Shown: piece after piece, positions 1 to 8,278 of the stretch
How positions within the stretch are numbered: the first letter of the stretch is position 1
How the letters are laid out: each line of letters starts with the position of its first letter
Notes under the pieces: model-generated
Database searches by the model: none
Told to the model about the DNA's origin: nothing
The model's input: the letters and a program-made list of their open reading frames with translations, nothing else
Source: Sphingomonas sp. TDK1
GTDB taxonomy: Bacteria; Pseudomonadota; Alphaproteobacteria; Sphingomonadales; Sphingomonadaceae
Reading direction: 5' to 3'
NCBI RefSeq assembly: GCF_001650735.1
Contig: NZ_LXVY01000016.1
Span: forward strand, 43,762-107,761
Length of the DNA stretch: 64,000 nucleotides
Program-made: the position numbers and the translations under genes

Positions 1-460
1 GAATGGCGGCCAGCGCCTCAGGGTCGCCGCTCGCCGGCGGGAGCGCATCGGCGCCGGTCAGCGCTTCCTCCGTGAGCACCCGACAGTCGGCGGGCACGTC
101 ACCCGGTTCAAGCGCCGCCAGCCGCGCCTCCTGCGTTACCAACAGCCGCGCGCCGCTGTCCGCGAGGATATGCGCCACCTGGGCGCGCTTGAGCGCTGGG
201 TTGATCGGCACATGCACCAGCCCCGCGCGCGGACCGGCAAGCGGCATCAGACATGCCGCGCGGGTCTTGGGCAGCCAGCTCGCCACCCGTTCGCCGGCGG
301 CAAGTCCCTGCGCAGCCAGTGCGTGCGCCATGCGACCTACCGTCGCTTCCAGCTCGGCATAGGTGAGCGTGCCGCCCTTGTCTTCCAAAGCAACGGCGTT
401 CGTCGCGCCACGCAGCGGCAGCGCGTCTATAAGATGCGGGGCAGGATCCAGCGCGATCAT
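1..460 (-). CDS. acyl-CoA ligase (AMP-forming), exosortase A-associated, N-terminal part
   Basis: The minus strand encodes the first ~153 residues of an AMP-forming acyl-CoA synthetase that runs off the left edge. The start is MIALDPAPHLIDALPLRGA, followed by the family's LTYAELEATV block and the VPINPALKRAQ helix typical of ANL-superfamily ligase N-terminal domains. The catalytic P-loop and AMP-binding core lie outside the window. It is divergent from an acyl carrier protein and two alpha/beta hydrolases, which is the known accessory gene set beside exosortase A loci, so it may load an acyl group onto that carrier; this is inference. An in-frame ATG four codons upstream (472) is an alternative start; neither has a well-spaced ribosome binding site. 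Confidence 0.8.
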   Translation of the reverse strand, partial: MIALDPAPHLIDALPLRGATNAVALEDKGGTLTYAELEATVGRMAHALAAQGLAAGERVASWLPKTRAACLMPLAGPRAGLVHVPINPALKRAQVAHILADSGARLLVTQEARLAALEPGDVPADCRVLTEEALTGADALPPASGDPEALAAI

Positions 461-548
461 GCCTCCACCCATAGTCTTGGCAGCGCCGCCGCCAAGCCTT
501 ACGGAAGCGCAAATTTCTTGCAGGGGACCCTCATTGCGGCCTGAAGCC

Positions 549-806
549 ATGATCGACATCGAAACCACCGTGCGCGGCGTGTTGCGCGACGTGCTGGGAC
601 TGGGCGATGATCGCGTCGCCGCGTTCGATGAGAACACCCCGCTGTTCGGCGCGCTGCCCGAACTCGATTCGCTGGCGGTCGCCGGCGTGCTGACGGAAAT
701 CGAGGATCGGCTGGGCATCCTGATCGAGGATGACGAGGTGGACGGCGAGATGCTGGAAAGCTTCGGCGCGCTCACGCGATTCGCCGCGCAGAAGGTATTG
801 GGGTGA
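549..806 (+). CDS. acyl carrier protein, exosortase A system-associated
   Basis: An 85-residue phosphopantetheine-binding protein. The attachment serine sits in PELDSLAV (about residue 40), followed by an acidic helix TEIEDRLG, as in acyl carrier proteins. The reading frame stays open upstream, but ATG 549 gives the usual carrier-protein length. Its stop overlaps the next start as GTGA, so it is translationally coupled to the hydrolase-like gene at 803. The context (divergent acyl-CoA ligase, two hydrolase-like genes) matches the accessory module of exosortase A/PEP-CTERM clusters. Its acyl cargo is unknown. Confidence 0.88.
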   Translation: MIDIETTVRGVLRDVLGLGDDRVAAFDENTPLFGALPELDSLAVAGVLTEIEDRLGILIEDDEVDGEMLESFGALTRFAAQKVLG

Positions 807-1444
807 TCGAACCCTATGACTGGGCGGGTGGCCGGGAAGCGATGTTGCGCTTCGGCCCCGGCAGCGGCCCGGTCGTCATTGCAGCGCTTCCCCTGTTCGA
901 GGAGGCGAACCGCATGCGCGCGTTCGCCGTCTCCATCCTCCGCACCCTGGCGGACCGGCACGGCATCGCCGGGGTGCTGCCCGAACTCCCCGGCACGGGC
1001 GAGAGCCTGATCCCCAGCGAGCGTATCGCCATCTCCGATCTTCGCGCCGGCTTCGCGGCAGCGGCCCGCACCGCCGGCGGTCGTGCCTATTCGATGAGCA
1101 TGCGGAGCGGCGCCCTGCTCGACGGCAGCGTCGCGATCCGCAAGCGCTGGCACTTCACCCCCCAGCCGGGGGACGCCCTTCTCCGCGCGCTGCGGCGAAT
1201 CCATCGCAGCGGCGACGCGCCCGGCTATGACGGCCATCGCCTGCCCGACACCTTTCTCGAAGAACTGCCGGAATGCCATGTCGAGCCGGCCCGCACGATC
1301 CGTCTGGAGGGCGACTCCCGTCCCGCCGATCGGCTCGTGCCCGGCCGCGCCTTGTGGCGTGCACCGGCGGCGGAAAGCGATGACACGCTCGTCGCGCTCC
1401 TCGCCGACGATCTCGCCGCCTGGGTGCACGCGTGCGAAACCTGA
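803..1444 (+). CDS. alpha/beta hydrolase-like protein, exosortase A system-associated (hydrolase 2 type)
   Basis: A 213-residue protein starting at GTG 803, four bases inside the carrier-protein gene. The segment VIAALPLFEEANRMRAFAV near the N terminus and LPGTGES around residue 68 resemble the exosortase A-associated hydrolase 2 family. The position of a nucleophile elbow reads SMRSGALL, with no Ser/Cys in the usual G-x-S-x-G arrangement; I recall that this family generally has arginine here, so classical serine-hydrolase activity is doubtful. It overlaps the next gene by 13 bases, completing a tightly packed three-gene operon. Confidence 0.85.
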   Translation: MIEPYDWAGGREAMLRFGPGSGPVVIAALPLFEEANRMRAFAVSILRTLADRHGIAGVLPELPGTGESLIPSERIAISDLRAGFAAAARTAGGRAYSMSMRSGALLDGSVAIRKRWHFTPQPGDALLRALRRIHRSGDAPGYDGHRLPDTFLEELPECHVEPARTIRLEGDSRPADRLVPGRALWRAPAAESDDTLVALLADDLAAWVHACET

Positions 1445-2181
1445 TCGGCTTCCCGTGCCTGGGAGACATGCTGATCGGCACGCTGGACAGCGCGTCGGGC
1501 AGCACGGGGCTGCTTATCGTCTCGAACGGCAACGAGGTTCGCAGCGGCCCGCATCGCAGCATGTCGCAGCTGGCGCATCGCATTGCGGCGGCGGGCTACC
1601 CGGTGTTCCGCTTCGACCGCCGCGGGGTGGGCGACTCGGCCGGCGCCAATCAGGGCTTTCTGGAAAGCGCACCGGACATCGCTGCCGCCACGAGCAGTTT
1701 CCGGCGCGAGGCGCAGCTGCGCCGTGTGGTCGCGTTCGGCAATGGCGACGGTGCCGCCGCGCTCGCCCTGTTCCACGGCCAGGCGCGAATCGACGCGCTG
1801 CTGCTCGCCAATCCCGTGACCCTCGGGCCCCCGCCCCCGCCGGGACAGGACCAGGAAGCGGGGGATGCAGCGCCGCGCGGCTGGATGCGGCAGATGATCC
1901 GGCGATCCGGCCGCAAGCAGGACGCACCCGCCAGCATCACGGCCGAACTCACCGCAGCGTTTCTGGGCGCTGAAGTGCCGATTACCGTGCTGCTCGCAAC
2001 GCGCGACAGGATCGCCGCCGATTTCGCCGAATTCCTGCACAAGCCGGCCTTCGCCGCCGCCGCCACCCGGATTCGCCGCAAGCAGTTCGACACCGCCAGC
2101 CATGTCTTCGCCGGCACGGCCGACAAGGCATGGCTCTACGAGCGCGTGATCGAGGCGCTCGCCGAGCAGCGAACGCCCTGA
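1432..2181 (+). CDS. alpha/beta hydrolase-like protein, exosortase A system-associated (hydrolase 1 type)
   Basis: A 249-residue protein from GTG 1432. It carries the family signature IVSNGNEVRSGPHRSMSQLA (residues ~29-48), then FDRRGVGDSAG (61-71), typical of exosortase A-associated hydrolase 1. The nucleophile elbow reads G-N-G-D-G (103-107), so the residue expected to be the Ser/Cys nucleophile is Gly105; the protein may be a non-catalytic member. A His remains near the C terminus (SHVFAG). It is the last gene of the carrier/hydrolase operon and ends 7 bp from the convergent trxB. Confidence 0.87.
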   Translation: MRNLIGFPCLGDMLIGTLDSASGSTGLLIVSNGNEVRSGPHRSMSQLAHRIAAAGYPVFRFDRRGVGDSAGANQGFLESAPDIAAATSSFRREAQLRRVVAFGNGDGAAALALFHGQARIDALLLANPVTLGPPPPPGQDQEAGDAAPRGWMRQMIRRSGRKQDAPASITAELTAAFLGAEVPITVLLATRDRIAADFAEFLHKPAFAAAATRIRRKQFDTASHVFAGTADKAWLYERVIEALAEQRTP

Positions 2182-2188
2182 TCCTTCC

Positions 2189-3160
2189 TTACTCGGCCGC
2201 CTGCGCCACCGTCTCGAAATCGGCCGCCGCGAGGAAGCGCTCGGCGTCGAGCGCAGCCATGCAGCCGGTACCGGCGGCCGTGATCGCCTGGCGGTAATGC
2301 TTGTCCATCACGTCGCCGCAGGCGAACACGCCGGGCACGCTGGTGTTGGTCGTGCCCTTCTCGACCTGGATATAGCCGTCGTCGTCGAGCGCGATATGGC
2401 CGCGGAACAGCTCGGTCGCCGGGTGGTGACCGATCGCGACGAAGCCGCCATCGACCTCCAGCGTCGAAAGTTCGCCGGTCACCGTGTCCTTCAACTCGAT
2501 GCCGACCAGACCCTCGGGCTGGCCACCGCCGACGAAGCGGGCGACTTCCTTGTTCCACAGCACGTTGATCCGCTCGTTGGCGAACAGGCGCTGCTGGAGG
2601 ATCTTCTCGGCGCGCAGCGAATCGCGGCGATGGATCAGCGTCACGTCATGGCTGTGGTTGGTGAGGTACAGCGCTTCCTCGACCGCGGTGTTGCCGCCGC
2701 CGATCACCGCAACCTTCTTGCCGCGGAAGAAGAATCCGTCACAGGTCGCGCAGGCGCTGACGCCCTTGCCCTTGAGCAGCTCTTCCGAATCGAGGCCGAG
2801 CCAGCGGGCCTGGGCGCCGGTAGCGATCACCAGCGTATCGCCGGTGTAAACCGTGCCGCCATCGCCCACCATGCGGAAGGGCCGCTGGGTCACATCGACC
2901 TCGACGATCGTGTCCCACATCATCTGCGCGCCGACATGCTTGGCCTGGGCCTGCATTTCCTGCATCAGCCAGGGGCCCTGGATCACCTCGCGGAAGCCGG
3001 GATAATTCTCGACATCGGTGGTGGTCATCAGCTGACCACCGGGCTGGATGCCCTGGACGACGATGGGGGCAAGCCCCGCACGCGCGCCATAGATGGCGGC
3101 CGAGAGGCCTGCGGGGCCCGAGCCCAGGATCAACATGCGGGTAGAATGGGTGGCGGTCAT
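2189..3160 (-). CDS. trxB: thioredoxin reductase
   Basis: A 323-residue FAD/NADPH flavoenzyme that reduces thioredoxin in the cytosol. It shows the N-terminal FAD Rossmann motif GSGPAG (13-18), the redox-active CATC pair (Cys137, Cys140), an NADPH-binding motif GGGNTAVEEA, and the C-terminal FAD motif GVFACGDVMD. Length is normal for low-Mr bacterial TrxB. It is transcribed alone, away from a 45-residue membrane-protein gene 139 bp upstream on the same strand. Confidence 0.97.
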   Translation of the reverse strand: MTATHSTRMLILGSGPAGLSAAIYGARAGLAPIVVQGIQPGGQLMTTTDVENYPGFREVIQGPWLMQEMQAQAKHVGAQMMWDTIVEVDVTQRPFRMVGDGGTVYTGDTLVIATGAQARWLGLDSEELLKGKGVSACATCDGFFFRGKKVAVIGGGNTAVEEALYLTNHSHDVTLIHRRDSLRAEKILQQRLFANERINVLWNKEVARFVGGGQPEGLVGIELKDTVTGELSTLEVDGGFVAIGHHPATELFRGHIALDDDGYIQVEKGTTNTSVPGVFACGDVMDKHYRQAITAAGTGCMAALDAERFLAAADFETVAQAAE

Positions 3161-3299
3161 GCTCTGCTTTCCGACGAATCTTCGATGCCGCTTCTAGAGA
3201 CAGGGCATCGTCGGAAGCAACATGGCGTCGCGGGCGATATCTGCAACGCCGTGCCGGAACGGAAAAGCTGTTACGACACCAAGGCGAAATTGTCGGCGA

Positions 3300-3437
3300 T
3301 CATCGAAGCACCCAGACGGCGACGCTCGCCCAGAACAGCACGCTGCCCATCGTCATGATCAACAGGCTACGCGAGGCGGCGGGATCGACCCCTTGGCCCT
3401 CAACCTGCTCCGGCGGCAATTCATGCAATGCACGCAT
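3300..3437 (-). CDS. small single-pass membrane protein, unknown function
   Basis: A 45-codon reading frame starting MRALHELPPEQ with a well-placed ribosome binding site (AAGGAG, about 10 bases upstream of ATG 3437). A polar, acidic N-terminal half is followed by one hydrophobic helix (LLIMTMGSVLFWASVAVWVL, residues 25-44) and a terminal Arg. The good Shine-Dalgarno sequence and clean amphipathic-then-hydrophobic layout argue for a real gene. I do not recognise it. It lies upstream of trxB on the same strand but 139 bp away. Confidence 0.6.
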   Translation of the reverse strand: MRALHELPPEQVEGQGVDPAASRSLLIMTMGSVLFWASVAVWVLR

Positions 3438-3518
3438 GTTGCGTGTCTCCTTTCAGCATCCCTCTTCCTGCTGTCGCTTATAGACGATCCGGAAATCCGT
3501 ACCGTTCCGGTATTATGC

Positions 3519-4760
3519 CTAAGCGAGAGCCGTCATCGGAGGATAGAGGTCGATGTTGGGAATGGGCACGGCCACGTCCTGCTCCCGGACGAAGCCCGTT
3601 ACCGAATCGCTGCCTGCTTCCCCGCTCAGCACCACCGTGGTGGGTGCGATCGCGCGCCCCTCGACGAGCGAATAGAAGAGGAGCAGTCGCGTACGCGTCG
3701 CCCGCCCGCCATTGTCGAGTATGAGCGCCAGACGGCCGGACGCGAGCCGCACCACCAGGCCCGGCGGATACAGGCTGATGCTGCGCATGAACTGGAAGAG
3801 CAGCTCACGATCGAAATGACCGTCCCAGCTCCACATGGCGCCAAGCGCCCGCGCGGGCCGCCAGGCCTCCTTGTAGGAGCGATTGGACGTCAGCGCATCG
3901 TAGACGTCGCAGATTGCCCCCATGCGGGCCGGAAGGCTGATGGCGTCCCCCTCCAGTCCGTGCGGGTAGCCGGTTCCGTCCCATCGCTCATGATGGTGCA
4001 GACAGACTTCCATCGCCAGGTTGGGCAGGCTCGCATCCGCCCGCAGCAATGCCACGCCCGCTTCCGGATGGGTGCGCACCAGTTCCAGCTCTTCGGCGGA
4101 AAGGCGCCCGGGCTTGTCCAGCACGACATGCGGAATCGCCATCTTGCCGACATCGTGCAGCAAGCCGGCAAGACCGAGCGTACGAACGGCCTCGTCGTCC
4201 ATCTTGAGGTGCCGTGCCAGGTTCACCATCAGCGTACAGACGGCGACGGAGTGCAGATAGGTATATTGATGCTTGCTCTTCAGTTGGAGCACGCGAAGCA
4301 GGGCCGAGGCATTGCGGTCGAGCTGCCCGGAAATATCGTCGACCAGCGCCGCGACCTTTTCATGCGCCACGGCACGTCCCAGCCGGACATCGTCGAACGT
4401 GTCCCGAACCGTGTCGAGTGCGCCCGCGACCAGGGCCGCGGCCCTTGCCTGTTCGGCGGGAAAGCTGGCAGCGGCCTGCTTCGCCTCCCGGTTCGCCGTA
4501 TGCGCAAGCATAGTCTCGTCTTGCGCGGCCGCACCGGCGCCCGACTCTTCGCTGGCCGTCGCCTCGCATATGAGTTCCTGCGACCTTCCAAGGTCGACAA
4601 TCACGCCGCCGCGAAATGCCCGCAGCTTCTGCAGATCGTCTGGATCGGTGAGAAGGAAGCGGGTTCGCCAGAAAGGATGCTCCCACCAGGAGCCCTCGAA
4701 ACCGTGGATGAACATCCCGAGCCGGACATCGGCCGCGACCAGCGTCTTCAGCGTCGCCAT
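3519..4760 (-). CDS. HD-GYP domain protein, probable cyclic-di-GMP phosphodiesterase
   Basis: A 413-residue cytosolic protein. The N-terminal ~130 residues resemble the DUF3391 region that often precedes HD-GYP domains (KTLVAADVRLGMFIHGFEGSW). The HD-GYP domain has LLHDVGK (metal-binding His-Asp), HPEAG, a second His pair HHHERWDGTGYP (GYP motif) and the helix ICDVYDALTSNRSYKE. All residues expected for binding a di-metal centre and hydrolysing cyclic di-GMP are visible. A perfect 7-bp inverted repeat sits about 130 bp upstream (4891-4909). It probably affects motility or biofilm, but no target is visible nearby. Confidence 0.92.
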   Translation of the reverse strand: MATLKTLVAADVRLGMFIHGFEGSWWEHPFWRTRFLLTDPDDLQKLRAFRGGVIVDLGRSQELICEATASEESGAGAAAQDETMLAHTANREAKQAAASFPAEQARAAALVAGALDTVRDTFDDVRLGRAVAHEKVAALVDDISGQLDRNASALLRVLQLKSKHQYTYLHSVAVCTLMVNLARHLKMDDEAVRTLGLAGLLHDVGKMAIPHVVLDKPGRLSAEELELVRTHPEAGVALLRADASLPNLAMEVCLHHHERWDGTGYPHGLEGDAISLPARMGAICDVYDALTSNRSYKEAWRPARALGAMWSWDGHFDRELLFQFMRSISLYPPGLVVRLASGRLALILDNGGRATRTRLLLFYSLVEGRAIAPTTVVLSGEAGSDSVTGFVREQDVAVPIPNIDLYPPMTALA

Positions 4761-4890
4761 GACGTCGTGCCCCGACCTTCCGATCCAGATGCTCGAAAGA
4801 AGTGCCCCGCACGTGACACGTCGTCGAATCTCCTCCCAACTTGCTTCACCGAGGCTATGACCGCGGGGCTAATCGAGAATGTCCGAATAT

Positions 4891-4909
4891 CGTTAGTGGG
4901 GTACTAACG
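4891..4909. repeat. perfect inverted repeat upstream of HD-GYP gene
   Basis: CGTTAGT and ACTAACG arms of 7 bp around a 5-bp centre. It lies between the HD-GYP gene (start 4760) and tRNA-Met (3' end 4931), both on the minus strand. No T-run follows on the minus strand, so it is either a weak transcript end for the tRNA or a protein-binding site for the HD-GYP promoter. Confidence 0.45.
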
Positions 4910-4930
4910 GGCCGCTTCAGCGCTTGGGGA

Positions 4931-5007
4931 TGGTAGCGGAGGAGGGACTTGAACCCCCGACACGCGGATTATGATTCCGCTGCTCTAACCAACTGAGCTA
5001 CTCCGCC
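4931..5007 (-). tRNA. tRNA-Met (CAT anticodon)
   Basis: A 77-nt cloverleaf on the minus strand. The acceptor stem GGCGGAG pairs with CTCCGCT (1:72 is G:U), the D arm is GCTCAGTTGGTTAGAGC, the anticodon stem GCGGA/TCCGC encloses the loop ATCATAA (anticodon CAT), and GGTTCAAGTCC is in the T arm. The 3' CCA is encoded. The body looks like elongator tRNA-Met; a tRNA-Ile with modified CAU anticodon cannot be excluded by eye. Confidence 0.95.
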
Positions 5008-5049
5008 CCGAAGCGAGAGCGGGCCATCTATGTCGGTGCGGGCCATCCG

Positions 5050-5574
5050 TCAAGCGAACATGTGACGAGAATGCATTTCCCATGGACCGCCGCGATACCA
5101 CCAGCTCGCAAGCCCCGATATTTCAACGGTTTTAGGGGTAAAATCCGCCTCCAGCGCACGTAGCAGCGCCTTGGCTAGGACCGGCCGGACCTTGTTCTGC
5201 ACCGTCACGTGCGGGCGCCAGCGCCCCGCATCCTGCGGCGTAAGCAGTCCGGCGAACGCTTCCAGCAGGCCGGCGCGAATCGCCGTAAGCTCGGGCGCCT
5301 CGATACGATACGCAACGCCCTGCCCCAACGACATCAGCCCGCTTACGCGCGCTCGCGGCGCACGCACGCCGCGCGTCTCCTGCGACAGCCGGTGCTTCAA
5401 TTCCTCCGCGACCGATGGCGGCAGATGGTGGAACAGCGTCAGATGCGCATCGAGCTGGTTGCGCTCGGGCGGGAAATGCGCGCGGCGCAGCGAATCGAAC
5501 CACGCCTGATCCGCCTTCCCGAACAGCGCCGTCACGATCAACGGGGCAGGCAGCGGGGCCGTCGCCCCGCTCAA
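5050..5574 (-). CDS. 2'-5' RNA ligase / cyclic phosphodiesterase family protein
   Basis: A 174-residue 2H-phosphoesterase. The two catalytic H-x-T motifs are visible: HLT at 44-46 and HVT at 122-124. Members hydrolyse or ligate 2',3'-cyclic phosphate RNA ends or related cyclic phosphates; the substrate here is unknown. The frame has no ATG near the expected N terminus. TTG 5574 overlaps the TGA stop of kup (TTGA), and the short spacing suggests translation coupled to kup, but a later TTG or GTG (about residues 12-14) could be the true start. Confidence 0.82.
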   Translation of the reverse strand: MSGATAPLPAPLIVTALFGKADQAWFDSLRRAHFPPERNQLDAHLTLFHHLPPSVAEELKHRLSQETRGVRAPRARVSGLMSLGQGVAYRIEAPELTAIRAGLLEAFAGLLTPQDAGRWRPHVTVQNKVRPVLAKALLRALEADFTPKTVEISGLASWWYRGGPWEMHSRHMFA

Positions 5575-7613
5575 ATCTCCACCTGGCTGCCCAGTTCGAC
5601 GACGCGGTTGGTCGGAAGACGGAAGAACTCCATCGCGCTTTCGGCGTTGCGCAGCATCCAGGCGAACAGCTTCTCGCGCCAGATCATCATCCCCGGCCGC
5701 GACGAGGGCAGCAATGTCTGACGGGCCAGGAAGAAGCTCGTCTCCATCATCTTGAACTCGGCGCCGCAGGCATCGACCGACTTCAGCGCCGCCGGCACGT
5801 CCGCCTCCTGCATGAAGCCGTAATAGAGGATCATGCGGTGGAAGCCCTTGCCGAGATCCTCCACCACCATGCGCTTTTCCTCGGGCACATAGGGCACGTC
5901 GCTGATCTTCACGGTCAGCAGGATCACCCGGTCGTGCAGCACCTTGTTGTGCTTGAGGTTGTGGAGCAGCGCGTGCGGAACACCGTCGGGCGTCGAGGTC
6001 ATGAACACTGCGGTGCCGCGGACGCGCGTTGCCGCGTTGGCCGCCGACTCGATGAAGATCTGGATCGGCATCGCGCTCTCGCGCAGCCGCGCGATCATCA
6101 GCTTGCGGCCCTTGGCCCAGGTGGTGAGCAGCGTGAAGATGACGAAGCCCGCCATCAGTGGGAACCACCCGCCATCGGGCACCTTGGTGAGGTTGGCCGC
6201 GAAATACGCGAAGTCGACCGCGAAGAAGAGTGCCAGCAGCGGAATCGCGTAGCGCTTCTTCCAGTGCCACAGGTTGAACAGCACCACGGCGAGCAGACAA
6301 TTGTCGATCAGCATCGCGCCGGTGACGGCGATACCATAGGCTGCGGTCAGGTTCGACGAGGTCTGGAAGCTGAGCACCAGCAGGATCACCATGATCATCA
6401 GCGCCCAGTTGATGATCGGGATGTAGATCTGCCCGGCGGTCGCCGCGCTGGTATGGTCGATGCGCAGGCGCGGCACGAAGCCCAGCTGAATCGCCTGCTG
6501 GGTGACCGAGAAGGCGCCGGAGATCACCGCCTGCGATGCGATGATGGCCGCGGCGGTGGCGACGAAGACCAGCGGCAGGCGCAACGCCTCGGGCGCCAGC
6601 AGGTAGAAGGGGCTGCGCAGCGCCTCCGCGTCGCGGATCAGCAGCGCGCCCTGCCCCATATAATTCATCATCAGCGCCGGCAGCACGAACCACAGCCAGG
6701 AAATGCGGATCGGATTGCGCCCGAAATGCCCCATATCGGCGTAGAGCGCTTCGGCGCCCGTCACTGCGAGCACCACCGAACCGAGCGCGAGGAAGGCCCG
6801 CAGCGGATCCAGCATGAAGAAATGGACGGCGTGATGGGGCGAGAACGCCTGCAGCACGGAGGGCGTCTGCACCATGCTGATCACGCCCAGCGTCGCGATG
6901 ACGAGGAAATAGAAGATCATCACCGGGCCGAAGAACGCGCCGACGCGCGCGGTCCCGGTCCGCTGGATCGAGAACAGCATCACCAGGATGACGACCGCGA
7001 TCGGCACCACCAGCCGGTGGAATCCGGGCGCGGCAACCGCAAGCCCCTCCACCGCCGACAGCACCGACACCGCCGGGGTGATCATCGAATCGCCATAGAA
7101 GAGCGCGGTGGCGAATACGCCGAGCAGCACGATCCCCTGGGTCCAGCGGCGCTGGCCGCCCCGGCCGGAGATGAGCGCGAGCAGCGCCAGGCTGCCGCCC
7201 TCGCCCTTGTTGTCCGCGCGCATGATGATCGTGACGTATTTGAGCGTCACCACCACCATCATCGACCAGAACATCAGGCTGATCGCACCCAGCACATGCG
7301 GGGTATCGAGCGGCAGTTCGTGATGCTCGTTCGCGAAGGTCTCGCGGAAGGCGTATAGCGGGCTGGTACCGATGTCGCCGAACACGATGCCGATGGCACC
7401 GAGGGCGAGTTTCCACGTCGGGTCCTGGCCGTGGTGGCCATGCCCGCCATGCGGTTCCGAATCGGGGAGGAGCGCGGCAGCGTCTCCGGTCGCTTCGGCG
7501 GTCACCGGTGCGACAGACGCTGAGAGTAGCGAACCGACCTGGCCATAGAGACCTGTGTTCTCATCATCATCAGGATGCGGGCCGTTAGCATGTGCAACAT
7601 GCCCTATCAACAA
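5571..7613 (-). CDS. kup: low-affinity potassium transporter Kup
   Basis: A large inner-membrane K+ uptake protein (H+/K+ symport) of the KUP/HAK family. The conserved start of the transporter domain [20 protein letters not shown] is at residues ~72-91, followed by about 12 hydrophobic segments and a cytosolic C-terminal domain with [17 protein letters not shown]. From TTG 7613 the protein is 680 residues with a His-rich, Pro-rich leader; GTG 7505 (residue 37) would give a more usual N terminus. The stop overlaps the start of a 2H-phosphoesterase gene. Confidence 0.95.
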   Translation of the reverse strand: MLIGHVAHANGPHPDDDENTGLYGQVGSLLSASVAPVTAEATGDAAALLPDSEPHGGHGHHGQDPTWKLALGAIGIVFGDIGTSPLYAFRETFANEHHELPLDTPHVLGAISLMFWSMMVVVTLKYVTIIMRADNKGEGGSLALLALISGRGGQRRWTQGIVLLGVFATALFYGDSMITPAVSVLSAVEGLAVAAPGFHRLVVPIAVVILVMLFSIQRTGTARVGAFFGPVMIFYFLVIATLGVISMVQTPSVLQAFSPHHAVHFFMLDPLRAFLALGSVVLAVTGAEALYADMGHFGRNPIRISWLWFVLPALMMNYMGQGALLIRDAEALRSPFYLLAPEALRLPLVFVATAAAIIASQAVISGAFSVTQQAIQLGFVPRLRIDHTSAATAGQIYIPIINWALMIMVILLVLSFQTSSNLTAAYGIAVTGAMLIDNCLLAVVLFNLWHWKKRYAIPLLALFFAVDFAYFAANLTKVPDGGWFPLMAGFVIFTLLTTWAKGRKLMIARLRESAMPIQIFIESAANAATRVRGTAVFMTSTPDGVPHALLHNLKHNKVLHDRVILLTVKISDVPYVPEEKRMVVEDLGKGFHRMILYYGFMQEADVPAALKSVDACGAEFKMMETSFFLARQTLLPSSRPGMMIWREKLFAWMLRNAESAMEFFRLPTNRVVELGSQVEI

Positions 7614-7673
7614 GCGTGTCCAGGGCGGCTAGACGCGCCAGCGCCTCGCCCGTTCCAATTGCGGTGAAGATAG

Positions 7674-8144
7674 TCATCGCGCGTTGCCGAACAAGGCGTC
7701 GCCTTCGCCCCGCGTCGGCACCTCGCGCAGCACGAAACTGCTGTTGATCGTCACCACCCCCGGCAGGCGCCCGAGATGTTCGCGGTGGATTCGCTCGTAA
7801 TCGTCGAGGTCGCGGCACAGGATCTTGAGCCGATAGTCCTGGCCGCCGGAAACCAGCGCGCACTCCACCACGCCGTCGATGCGGCCGACAGCGGCCTCGA
7901 AATGCGCCAGGTCCTCTTCCACCTGCGTGCCGAGCGTGATGTCGACCAGCGCGGTGACCCGGAAGCCCAGCGTGCGATGGCCCAGCCGCGCGCCATAGCC
8001 CCGGATCAGGCCGTTCGCCTCCAGTCCCTGGATGCGCCGCGTACAGGCCGATTGCGACAGGCCCACCACCGCGGCGATCTGGCTCACCGGCGCGCGCGCG
8101 TCGACGGCAAGCAGCTTGAGAATTGCTGTGTCGATTCGATCCAT
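7674..8144 (-). CDS. Lrp/AsnC family transcriptional regulator
   Basis: A 156-residue regulator. The N-terminal winged helix-turn-helix (MDRIDTAILKLLAVDARAPV, then VGLSQSACTRRIQGLEANGLI) is followed by the RAM/AsnC ligand-binding domain with the family's VECALVSGGQDYRLKILC core. The start at ATG 8144 matches the family; the frame extends upstream only with low-quality sequence. It is divergent from alanine dehydrogenase with a 134-bp shared promoter region, a classic arrangement for AldR-type regulators that respond to alanine or other amino acids. Confidence 0.93.
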   Translation of the reverse strand: MDRIDTAILKLLAVDARAPVSQIAAVVGLSQSACTRRIQGLEANGLIRGYGARLGHRTLGFRVTALVDITLGTQVEEDLAHFEAAVGRIDGVVECALVSGGQDYRLKILCRDLDDYERIHREHLGRLPGVVTINSSFVLREVPTRGEGDALFGNAR

Positions 8145-8278
8145 GCCGCATGAAATGCGCGTGCTTGCGCGAAGTTCGCAAGATGCATGCAAGGACATAG
8201 CCGAGCAGCATTGCGCTTTGCAGGGATTTGCGCAGGGCACCTACGATAAGGTGCCGCGTTCGAACTAGGAGAGTTCCC
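8145..8278. promoter_or_regulatory. divergent promoter region between Lrp-type regulator and ald
   Basis: A 134-bp gap with back-to-back start codons. It contains the ribosome binding site AGGAG for ald (8267-8271 region) and, by analogy with AldR/Lrp pairs, should hold the regulator's binding sites. I see no perfect palindrome; Lrp-type sites are degenerate. Confidence 0.55.

Noticed and set aside
3..362. Plus-strand frame at the left edge
   Set aside because: Ala/Ser/Arg-rich shadow of the minus-strand acyl-CoA ligase, which reads as a conserved family.
5415..7358. A 647-codon plus-strand open frame opposite kup
   Set aside because: Composition of repeated His, Arg, Asp and Gln is a shadow pattern; kup is intact on the other strand.
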